Assembly (NCBI RefSeq): GCF_036327005.1
Contig: NZ_JAUGZK010000009.1
Coordinates: forward strand, 62,001 to 126,000
Direction of reading: 5' to 3'
Length of the DNA: 64,000 bases
DNA from: Alkalimonas mucilaginosa
GTDB lineage: Bacteria > Pseudomonadota > Gammaproteobacteria > Enterobacterales > Alteromonadaceae
The translations under genes were made by a program, and so were the position numbers. This document shows positions 40,557 through 47,408 of the stretch, in pieces. The notes beneath the pieces were generated by a model. The model made no database searches and was not told the origin of the DNA. It saw only the letters and a program-made list of their open reading frames with translations. Each line of letters begins with the position of its first letter. The first letter of the stretch is position 1.

Positions 40557-41306
40557 TTGAGAACAAAGTACTTTATGAAACTGGCAACTTTGTGTTGTGT
40601 GACTTTGGGTCTGATGGCCTGTGCCAGTGCCCCCCAGGAGCCGCCCGTTGAACGGGACCCGCGTGACTCGTTAGAGGGCTTTAACCGCGCCATGTGGGAG
40701 TTGAATTACGAGGTGCTGGATCCGGGTATAGTGCGGCCAGCGACAGTTGGTTACATGAAGGTAGTACCAACACCTGCCAGGCGGGGGGTGGATAATTTTC
40801 TTACCAACTTACGTGAGCCTGATAGCTTCGTTAATGCTACCTTGCAAGGCAAGCCATCCAGTATGGCAATCACTGCGGGACGCTTTTTAGTCAATAGTAC
40901 CATCGGGGTCTTTGGGCTTTTTGATGTTGCTACCAAAATAGGCTTGCAGGAAAGACGTGAAGACTTTGGTCAAACGCTGGCGGTTTGGGGCGTGGGTGAA
41001 GGTTCTTTTCTGATGGTGCCGGCACGCGGCCCTTCTACGGTGCGTGACACCGGTGGTGATTTGGTCGATGCTTTTTATTCACCACTAGGTCTTTTCAATA
41101 CGCCGCTTACCATTACCCGTTATGTTCTGACAGGCCTTACACAGCGTGAAAAAGCGATGTCGATGGAGCACTTGCTGGAAGACTCTTTTGATCCCTACGC
41201 TTTTATCCGCGAAGCTTATTTGCAAAATCGGTTGTACGAAATTTACGATGGCAATCCACCAGAGCAGGATGATTACGACGATTCGTATCTGGATGAGTTT
41301 TTCTGA
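40557..41306 (+). CDS. mlaA: Outer-membrane lipid asymmetry lipoprotein MlaA (VacJ)
   Basis: A 249-aa lipoprotein that removes misplaced phospholipids from the outer leaflet and passes them to MlaC. The lipobox is LMAC in KLATLCCVTLGLMAC. The VacJ family pattern follows: RDSLEGFNRAMWELNYEVLDPGIVRPATVGYMKVVP and later GSFLMVPARGPSTVRDTGG. TTG 40557 is chosen because AGAGGAC lies at the right distance; ATG 40575 is the alternative, while TTG 40524 has no ribosome site. An ACID-rich C-terminus ends before a clear terminator. Linked here to ccm without mlaBCDEF. Confidence 0.9.
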   Translation: MRTKYFMKLATLCCVTLGLMACASAPQEPPVERDPRDSLEGFNRAMWELNYEVLDPGIVRPATVGYMKVVPTPARRGVDNFLTNLREPDSFVNATLQGKPSSMAITAGRFLVNSTIGVFGLFDVATKIGLQERREDFGQTLAVWGVGEGSFLMVPARGPSTVRDTGGDLVDAFYSPLGLFNTPLTITRYVLTGLTQREKAMSMEHLLEDSFDPYAFIREAYLQNRLYEIYDGNPPEQDDYDDSYLDEFF

Positions 41307-41311
41307 TCATT

Positions 41312-41339
41312 AAAAAGCGAGCCAAATGGCTCGCTTTTT
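41312..41339. terminator. Bidirectional terminator between mlaA and ldhA
   Basis: AAAAAGCGAGCC and GGCTCGCTTTTT form a perfect 12-pair hairpin with loop AAAT. The A and T runs at each side let it end transcripts from both directions; the flanking genes converge on it. Confidence 0.92.
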
Positions 41340-41349
41340 AGCTACCAGC

Positions 41350-42336
41350 TCAACAGAGCTCATTGCCACTGGCTTTGCCTTTGGCAAAAGCCATCAGATT
41401 GTCACTGGTGATCTGGCTGATTTGCTGCATGGCCTCTTCGGTAAAAAAGGCCTGATGGCCAGTGATCAACACGTTGGGGAAGGTGAGCAAGCGCTTAAAA
41501 ACATCGTCGTCGATCACCATTTCTGATAAGTTTTCAAAGAATAAATCGGCTTCCTGCTCGTACACATCCAGCCCCAGATAACCAATTTTTCGGCTTTTTA
41601 GTGCCTGAATCACTGCTTTGGTGTCAATCAAGCCGCCACGGCTGGTATTGATCAGCATAACATTCTGCTTCATGAGTTCCAGGCTATCCTGATTAATCAG
41701 ATAACGGCTTTCCGGGGTTAGTGGGCAGTGCAAACTGATGATATCGGCTGCACGGTACAATTCAGGCTGGGGCACATAGCGTGCACCCAGCTGTTTTAGT
41801 TCGGCATCTTCGTACAGATCGTGGCACAGCAGGTTGCAGCCAAAGCCCAGCAAGATTTTTGCCGTCGCTTTGCCAATACGGCCGGTACCTATCAGGCCAA
41901 CGGTTTTGCCGTGCATATTAAAGCCGAGCAAACCATCAAGCGAAAAGTTATCGTCCCGTACCCGGTTGTAGGCTTTGTGCAGTTTACGGTTGAGTGTCAG
42001 CATCATACCAACGGTATGTTCAGCGACGGCTTCTGGCGAGTAGGCGGGTACCCGGGCCACCTGAATACCGAGCTGTTTGGCTGCGTCCAAATCGACATTG
42101 TTAAACCCAGCACAGCGCAAGGCAATCATCCGTATGCCTTCATCATGCAAGGCTTGCAGCACAGGTGCTGATAAATCATCGTTTACAAAAGCGCATATGG
42201 CGCTGCTGCCTGCGGCCAATGCCACCGTATCCGGGTTTAACTTTAGCTCCAAATAATGAAAATCCAGAGCAGCATCAGCCCAGCGGCTAAAGGCTTGTTG
42301 ATCGTATTTTTTTGCACTGTATACAGTAACTTTCAT
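41350..42336 (-). CDS. ldhA: D-lactate dehydrogenase (fermentative type)
   Basis: A 328-aa NAD-dependent 2-hydroxyacid dehydrogenase that reduces pyruvate to D-lactate; E. coli LdhA is 329 aa. The NAD-binding GLIGTGRIGKATA, catalytic Arg in INTSRGGLID and His in LITGHQAFFT are present, with LRCAGFNNVDLDAAKQLGI near the N-terminus. ATG 42336 (MKVTVYSAKKYD) with GGACATCC before it is preferred to ATG 42372. The gene stands alone between a terminator and the peroxidase gene. Confidence 0.94.
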   Translation of the reverse strand: MKVTVYSAKKYDQQAFSRWADAALDFHYLELKLNPDTVALAAGSSAICAFVNDDLSAPVLQALHDEGIRMIALRCAGFNNVDLDAAKQLGIQVARVPAYSPEAVAEHTVGMMLTLNRKLHKAYNRVRDDNFSLDGLLGFNMHGKTVGLIGTGRIGKATAKILLGFGCNLLCHDLYEDAELKQLGARYVPQPELYRAADIISLHCPLTPESRYLINQDSLELMKQNVMLINTSRGGLIDTKAVIQALKSRKIGYLGLDVYEQEADLFFENLSEMVIDDDVFKRLLTFPNVLITGHQAFFTEEAMQQISQITSDNLMAFAKGKASGNELC

Positions 42337-42411
42337 CGGATGTCCTTTTTCAGTTTGTACAGAGTGTAGCAAAAACAGTGCAAGTTTTGTTGCGATTGAT
42401 CAACGCATACT

Positions 42412-42897
42412 TTATTGCTGAAGTAATTCGTCGATACTCTGTTTGAGTGCCAGTGGCTTGGTGCGTGGGGCATAGCGCTTAACAACCTCGCCTTTGGTAT
42501 TGACTAAGAATTTGGTGAAGTTCCATTTGATGGCACGGGTTTTTAGCAAGCCTCGGGCCTGGTTTTTCAGGAACTCAAACAAGGGTTCGGCTTCAGGACC
42601 ATTCACCTGTACTTTTGCCATGACCGGAAAACTGACGCCATAATTAAGCTGGCAAAACTGCTGGATCTCCTGATCCGAGCCGGGCTCCTGACCACCAAAC
42701 TGATTGCAGGGAAAGGCCAGAATGACGAAGTCGCGATCTTTATAGGTTTGATACAGGCTTTCCAGCTCCTGGTACTGAGGTGTAAAGCCACACTGGCTGG
42801 CGGTATTGATCACCAATACGGTTTTGCCTTTGTACTGTGATAAGTCGACAGGCTTGCCCTGTGCGTCTTTCACGGTAAAGTGATGCAGGTTGTTCAT
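42412..42897 (-). CDS. Glutathione peroxidase family protein (thioredoxin-type)
   Basis: A 161-aa peroxidase of the BtuE/Gpx family. The peroxidatic cysteine is C36 in NTASQCGFTPQY; Gln in FPCNQFGGQEPG and Trp in KWNFTKFLV complete the catalytic set. It has Cys, not selenocysteine. Such bacterial enzymes usually use thioredoxin and reduce alkyl peroxides. ATG 42897 (MNNLHHFTVKD) follows GGGGAAGAACGG; longer in-frame starts up to 43011 would overlap the divergent gene at 42989. Confidence 0.92.
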   Translation of the reverse strand: MNNLHHFTVKDAQGKPVDLSQYKGKTVLVINTASQCGFTPQYQELESLYQTYKDRDFVILAFPCNQFGGQEPGSDQEIQQFCQLNYGVSFPVMAKVQVNGPEAEPLFEFLKNQARGLLKTRAIKWNFTKFLVNTKGEVVKRYAPRTKPLALKQSIDELLQQ

Positions 42898-42988
42898 CCG
42901 TTCTTCCCCAAAAGGTTTTTGCTTTTTTGCGGCCATCTTTGTACGCTTAGCGCCACTACATAGTTTACGACAGAAGTAAGACACTGGT

Positions 42989-43873
42989 ATGACAAATTCC
43001 GCAAACAGCAAAAAAGTCGCCTTTATTGGTTTGGGTGTGATGGGGTTCCCAATGGCCGGTTTTTTACAAAAGAACGGTCATGAGACCAGGGTGTATAACC
43101 GCACCAGTTCAAAAGCAGGACAGTGGACGCAGCAGTATGGTGGCTTACATGGCAGTACTCCGGCAGAAGCGGCACTGGGTGCCGAGCTGGTGTTCCTGTG
43201 TGTGGGTAATGACGACGATGTGCGCTCTGTGGTCTATGGCGAACATGGGGTGCTGGCTAGCATGCAGCCTGGTTCGGTGCTGATCGATCACACCACCGCT
43301 TCAGCTGAGCTGGCCCGTGAGCTGGCGGCAGCTTGTGCTGAGCAAGGCATTGGCTTTTTGGATGCACCGGTATCCGGCGGCCAGGCCGGGGCTGAAAACG
43401 GGGTGCTGACCATTATGGTCGGCGGCGACAGCGAGGCCTATGCCAAAGCCGAGCCGGTGATGCAAGCCTATGCTCGCTGCTGCAAGCTGCTGGGACCGGC
43501 TGGTGCTGGTCAATTGGCGAAAATGGTCAATCAAATTTGCATCGCTGGTGTAGTTCAAGGCCTGGCGGAAGGGCTGCATTTTGCCCAAAACGCCGGTTTG
43601 GATGCTGCCGCTGTGGTGGAGGTGATTTCACAGGGCGCTGCCCAGTCCTGGCAAATGCAAAACCGGTATCAAACCATGCTCAAAGGCGAATACGATTTTG
43701 GCTTTGCGGTTGATTGGATGCGTAAAGATCTCAGCATCGCCCTTAACGAGGCCCGCAAAAATGGCAGCCATCTGCCACTGACTGCTCTGGTCGATCAGTT
43801 CTACAGCGAAGTCCAGCGCATGGGGGGTAACCGCTGGGATACGTCCAGCCTGCTGGCCCGGTTGCAGAAGTAG
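42989..43873 (+). CDS. NAD(P)-dependent beta-hydroxyacid dehydrogenase (GlxR/HIBADH family)
   Basis: A 294-aa protein with an N-terminal Rossmann fold (FIGLGVMGFPMAGFL) and the family signature FLDAPVSGGQAGAENGVLTIMVGG. The catalytic Lys is in GAGQLAKMVNQICIAG. Members reduce tartronate semialdehyde, succinate semialdehyde or 3-hydroxyisobutyrate; the substrate is not evident and no pathway genes flank it. It differs clearly from mmsB at 59698. It ends four bases before the convergent RES gene. Confidence 0.88.
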   Translation: MTNSANSKKVAFIGLGVMGFPMAGFLQKNGHETRVYNRTSSKAGQWTQQYGGLHGSTPAEAALGAELVFLCVGNDDDVRSVVYGEHGVLASMQPGSVLIDHTTASAELARELAAACAEQGIGFLDAPVSGGQAGAENGVLTIMVGGDSEAYAKAEPVMQAYARCCKLLGPAGAGQLAKMVNQICIAGVVQGLAEGLHFAQNAGLDAAAVVEVISQGAAQSWQMQNRYQTMLKGEYDFGFAVDWMRKDLSIALNEARKNGSHLPLTALVDQFYSEVQRMGGNRWDTSSLLARLQK

Positions 43874-43877
43874 TTGC

Positions 43878-44339
43878 TCAGCGGCTTAATCGTGGATCCG
43901 GCATAAAATCCAGTTCCATCCGATTCTCGAGGCAGGCTGGGTAGTCGGGGTGGGCTGGGTTGAGCAGAATGTTGTGCTCGCGCGGCGCCAGCACACTGGG
44001 TACCACCAGGGCCAGGCTGGCTTGTTCTTGCAGCCAGCTGTCACCAATGTTGGCGGTCTCAGCGCTGGCCGGTTGCATCTGCCAGTTGGCGGGGAGGTGC
44101 TGCGAGCTCAGGCTAAGCAAGGCATCGTCCGGCAGACTCAACTGAAATAAGCGAAACTGCTTTAGTGCTACTCGGTTGTTCAAATGTACCAGCACTTCTA
44201 AAATAGCCAGAGCTTCCGAACCTGCAGTGTAGATACAGGTGTTGCCTTTGCTGTTCCAACGCCCGCCATAGAGCCTGGCACCTTCGCCATCAAATGCCTG
44301 AGCAGCCCACTTTTGATGCACCAGTCGGTACAGCAGCAT
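43878..44339 (-). CDS. RES-domain toxin of a RES-Xre toxin-antitoxin pair
   Basis: A 153-aa RES protein. The family is named for conserved Arg, Glu and Ser; here Arg is in YGGRWNSKGN, Glu in ALAILEVLVHL and Ser in VVPSVLAPREHNILLNPAHPDY. Characterised RES toxins (for example MbcT-like) degrade NAD+ and stop growth. The gene shares one base with the upstream antitoxin gene, so the antitoxin is made first. All signature residues are intact. Confidence 0.93.
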   Translation of the reverse strand: MLLYRLVHQKWAAQAFDGEGARLYGGRWNSKGNTCIYTAGSEALAILEVLVHLNNRVALKQFRLFQLSLPDDALLSLSSQHLPANWQMQPASAETANIGDSWLQEQASLALVVPSVLAPREHNILLNPAHPDYPACLENRMELDFMPDPRLSR

Positions 44340-44788
44340 CAGCTGAAGACGCCATGCTCTAAACGACCAATCAGATCCAGCACCGCCTGGCTTTCTGCCG
44401 AGGTGGCCAGCATCTCAATCGGAGCCTGATCGCCAAGGCCATACACGGGCTGTGTCAGCCAGCCTTTAATGGCAGCACTATCGCCATCAAACAAGCTGCT
44501 GGCAGCCGCAAAGACGGTGGCAAAGCGATACAGCCGGTCGCTTTCATCCTGAGTAAAGCGGCCGCTTCTCGCGCGCCGGGCCAGGGTAGCAGGGGCCAAC
44601 TGACAAACCGCTGCCAGTTGCTTTTTATCCAGGGTGGACAGTGCTGCCAGTTTATCAAACACCTGGTAGTTAAAGCCTTGGTGCAGTGCCTGATACAGCT
44701 TAGGACCACGCTCAGCAATGCCGATTTGCTGCCAGATATCTGGTTTGGCGTAATAGGGGCGTGGGTTATAGTCTCGTACGGTTTGCAT
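44339..44788 (-). CDS. Xre/MbcA/ParS-type antitoxin
   Basis: A 149-aa antitoxin. The N-terminal part has a helix-turn-helix (LSTLDKKQLAAVCQLAPATLARRARSGRFTQDESDRLYRFA). The C-terminal DUF2384 domain that binds the toxin has the usual GWLTQPVYGLGDQAPIEMLATSAESQAVLDLIGRLEHG. It probably also represses its own promoter through the repeats at 44800-44833. Confidence 0.93.
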   Translation of the reverse strand: MQTVRDYNPRPYYAKPDIWQQIGIAERGPKLYQALHQGFNYQVFDKLAALSTLDKKQLAAVCQLAPATLARRARSGRFTQDESDRLYRFATVFAAASSLFDGDSAAIKGWLTQPVYGLGDQAPIEMLATSAESQAVLDLIGRLEHGVFS

Positions 44789-44799
44789 GCTGTGGTCTT

Positions 44800-44833
44800 T
44801 ATCAGTTGATATGCATTAATTGTATCAGATGAT
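44800..44833 (-). promoter_or_regulatory. Candidate operator of the RES-Xre operon
   Basis: Two 11-base direct repeats, TATCAGTTGAT (44800-44810) and TATCAGATGAT (44823-44833), differ at one base and start 23 bases apart, just upstream of the antitoxin start. Between them lies the palindrome ATGCAT. Position and repetition fit autoregulation by the antitoxin. Confidence 0.45.
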
Positions 44834-44920
44834 TTTTTGTGGTCAATAAATCAGCACTTTTATCTGTGGAGAGTGTCGATGTTGGATGTTACGTGATGAA
44901 TGATGAGTGGTCGCTGCAAT

Positions 44921-44944
44921 AAAAAAGGCGCCATGTCGGCGCCC
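44921..44944 (-). terminator. Terminator of the liu-sco operon
   Basis: On the minus strand GGGCGCC, a short loop and GGCGCC are followed by six T residues, eight bases after the scoB stop. A stable GC-rich stem with a clear T-run makes it a good intrinsic terminator. Confidence 0.88.
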
Positions 44945-44951
44945 TGTGCGA

Positions 44952-45608
44952 TTAAAACTGCATTTCCGGGATATCGCCAGATACCACCAGCTTACCACCG
45001 GTTTTTTGCTGAATCTCTTCAACTGAGATACCAGGCGCCCGCTCCAGCAGATGGAAAGCGCCATCCCGTACTTCCAGCACCGCCAGATCGGTGACGATTT
45101 TCTTCACACAGCCCACGCCGGTCAGGGGTAGGGTGCAGTCCGGTAACAGCTTGCTGTTGCCGTGCTTGTCGGCGTGCGTCATGGTGACAATGATGTTCTG
45201 CGCGCCGGCTACCAAATCCATAGCGCCGCCCATGCCTTTGACCAGCTTGCCTGGGATCATCCAGCTGGCGATGTTGCCGTGTTGGTCGACTTCAAACGCG
45301 CCCAGTACCGTTAAATCGACATGGCCGCCGCGGATCATGGCAAAGCTCTCAGCAGAGCTGAAAATAGCGGCACCGGTTGCTGCGGTCACGGTTTCTTTGC
45401 CGGCATTGATCATATCGGCATCGATTTCTGCTTCGGTTGGGTAGGGGCCCATGCCCAGCAGGCCGTTTTCCGATTGCAGCATTACCTCAATGCCTGCTGG
45501 CACGTAGTTGGCGACCAGGGTAGGGATACCAATACCAAGGTTTACGTAGAAGCCATCTTGCAGTTCCTGCGCCACTCGCATAGCGACTTGTTCACGTGAT
45601 AAAGCCAT
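44952..45608 (-). CDS. scoB: Succinyl-CoA:acetoacetate CoA-transferase, subunit B
   Basis: A 218-aa CoA-transferase beta subunit. The catalytic Glu is in the family signature SENGLLG (LQSENGLLGMGPYP); GIGIPTLVANYV near the N-terminus is also typical. With ScoA it activates acetoacetate made by the upstream lyase to acetoacetyl-CoA. ATG 45608 has AAGGAGG before it and is preferred over ATG 45659 inside scoA. Last gene of the leucine operon. Confidence 0.94.
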   Translation of the reverse strand: MALSREQVAMRVAQELQDGFYVNLGIGIPTLVANYVPAGIEVMLQSENGLLGMGPYPTEAEIDADMINAGKETVTAATGAAIFSSAESFAMIRGGHVDLTVLGAFEVDQHGNIASWMIPGKLVKGMGGAMDLVAGAQNIIVTMTHADKHGNSKLLPDCTLPLTGVGCVKKIVTDLAVLEVRDGAFHLLERAPGISVEEIQQKTGGKLVVSGDIPEMQF

Positions 45609-45618
45609 TGCTGCCTCC

Positions 45619-46320
45619 TTAACCTTGACGAACCATGCGGCGTTCAATGCGCTTTTCAAAGTTGCCTTTGATCACGCGCTGCACATAAATACCCGGGGTG
45701 TGAATCTGGCTGGGTTCCAGCTCGCCCGGCTCGACAATCTCTTCCACTTCGGCCACGGTGATCTTGCCGGCGGTGGCCGCCATTGGGTTGAAGTTCATTG
45801 CAGTATGGCGGAACACCAGGTTGCCGTAACGGTCGGCTTTCCAGGCTCGCACTATAGCAAAATCACCGGTAATGGCAGGCTCCAGCACATAATGACGGCC
45901 ATCAATTTCGCGGGTCTCTTTGCCTTCAGCAACCGGAGTACCGTAGCCGGTGGCGGTGAAAAAGGCCGGAATACCGGCACCGCCTGCCCGCATTTTTTCA
46001 GCAAGCGTGCCCTGAGGCGTCAGTTCAACTTCCAGCTCACCGTTTAACAGCTGCTTTTCAAACAGAGCGTTTTCACCGACATAAGAAGCGACCATTTTTT
46101 TGATTTGCCTATCTTCCAGCAAAATGCCCAAGCCAAAGCCATCGACCCCGCAGTTGTTGGAAACCACCGTCAGCTCCCGGGTACCCATCTTTTTGATTTG
46201 GGCAATCAAGCCTTCCGGAATACCGCACAGGCCAAAACCGCCGGCTATTACTGTCATGCCGTCTTCCAGCCCGGCCATCGCTGCTTCGTAACTCTCTACG
46301 ACTTTATTAAACCCTGCCAT
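45619..46320 (-). CDS. scoA: Succinyl-CoA:acetoacetate CoA-transferase, subunit A
   Basis: A 233-aa CoA-transferase alpha subunit with the signature VIAGGFGLCGIPEGLI and TVVSNNCGVDGFGLGILL near the N-terminus, and GGAGIPAFFTATGYGT. Eleven bases separate it from scoB. It is set off from liuE by a 182-base gap that holds a palindromic element, whereas the other genes of the operon are closely packed. Confidence 0.94.
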   Translation of the reverse strand: MAGFNKVVESYEAAMAGLEDGMTVIAGGFGLCGIPEGLIAQIKKMGTRELTVVSNNCGVDGFGLGILLEDRQIKKMVASYVGENALFEKQLLNGELEVELTPQGTLAEKMRAGGAGIPAFFTATGYGTPVAEGKETREIDGRHYVLEPAITGDFAIVRAWKADRYGNLVFRHTAMNFNPMAATAGKITVAEVEEIVEPGELEPSQIHTPGIYVQRVIKGNFEKRIERRMVRQG

Positions 46321-46355
46321 CTGTAATCCTCATTGCTTCGAACATCTGATGTCCG

Positions 46356-46477
46356 CTGCTCATAACGAGCAGGGGTGGATGTGTCTTTTGGTGTGAGCCT
46401 GTCAGGCAAGGATGCCTGACAAGAGTCCCCAGGGAAGGGTTCACGACGTGTCACACCAAAAGATACGCAACCCCTGC
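46356..46477. repeat. Palindromic intergenic element inside the liu-sco operon
   Basis: Outer arms at 46369-46396 and 46451-46477 are inverted copies: both contain GCAGGGGT at the outside and TCTTTTGGTGTGA at the inside, with a few differences between. Inside lies a perfect 9-pair hairpin, TGTCAGGCA-AGGA-TGCCTGACA (46400-46421), and at the left edge a 6-pair hairpin CTGCTC/GAGCAG (46356-46372). Size and nesting suggest a REP/MITE-like mobile palindrome rather than a terminator, as no T-run follows. Such elements are often repeated around a genome; this window holds only one copy. Confidence 0.7.
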
Positions 46478-46502
46478 GTACTCCGAAGAGCCTGAACTCC
46501 GC

Positions 46503-47408
46503 TTAATTTTTAAGGCACTTGGCCTGCAATGCCAATCCTACTTTAGAACTAACCGGCTTGCCGAGCTCGGCGCATATGTCCCAGCCAGCTTGTGCCAATG
46601 CATTTAAATCCACGCCGTGCTCAATGCCAAGGCCATTTAGCAAATAAACCACATCTTCGCTGGCAACATTGCCTGACGCCCCGGCGGCATAAGGGCAGCC
46701 ACCCAGGCCTGCGACCGCACTGTCAATCACAGCAACGCCGCGCAGCAGCGCGGTGTAAATATTGGTTAACGCCTGGCCGTAGGTATCATGAAAATGCACC
46801 GCCACCTGCTCTAATGGCACCACAGCCAGCACGGCATCCAGCATCGCAGCAACGGTTTTGGGCGTGCCAACCCCTATGGTATCGCCGAGTGAAATCTCAT
46901 AGCAGCCCATATCAAGCAAGGCTTTGGCCACCCGCGCCACTTCGGCCGGGGCCACATCGCCCTGATAGGGACAGCCCACCACGCAGGAGACATAACCACG
47001 CACCCGGATACCATCGGCTTTGGCGGCAGCCAGCACCGGCGCAAAGCGCTCCAGGCTTTCGTCGATGCTGCAGTTGATGTTTTTCTGGCTGAAGGCTTCT
47101 GAGGCAGCGCCAAAAATGGCCACTTCATCGGCTCCGGCAGCTTTGGCGGCCTGGTAGCCTTTTAGGTTGGGCGTCAGGGCGGCGTAGCAAATACCGGCCT
47201 TGCGCTCGATGCCAGCAAAAACCTCGGCCGAGTCGGCCATTTGCGGCACCCACTTGGGGGAAACAAAAGCCCCGGTTTCGATGGTATCGAGCCCGGTAGC
47301 GCTCAGCTGATTGACCAGCTGGATTTTAGCCGCAAGTGACACCGCGACTTCATTTTGCAGGCCGTCACGGGGGCCGACTTCGACCAGGCGAACTTTGGTT
47401 GGCAGCAT
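46503..47408 (-). CDS. liuE: Hydroxymethylglutaryl-CoA lyase
   Basis: A 301-aa TIM-barrel lyase that splits HMG-CoA to acetoacetate and acetyl-CoA, last step of leucine breakdown. Family residues are present: VEVGPRDGLQNE at the N-terminus with the catalytic Arg/Asp, VAVHFHDTYGQAL with the metal-binding His, and GLGGCPYAAGASGNVASEDVVYLL with the catalytic Cys. The ATG shares a base with the liuD stop. Confidence 0.95.
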   Translation of the reverse strand: MLPTKVRLVEVGPRDGLQNEVAVSLAAKIQLVNQLSATGLDTIETGAFVSPKWVPQMADSAEVFAGIERKAGICYAALTPNLKGYQAAKAAGADEVAIFGAASEAFSQKNINCSIDESLERFAPVLAAAKADGIRVRGYVSCVVGCPYQGDVAPAEVARVAKALLDMGCYEISLGDTIGVGTPKTVAAMLDAVLAVVPLEQVAVHFHDTYGQALTNIYTALLRGVAVIDSAVAGLGGCPYAAGASGNVASEDVVYLLNGLGIEHGVDLNALAQAGWDICAELGKPVSSKVGLALQAKCLKN

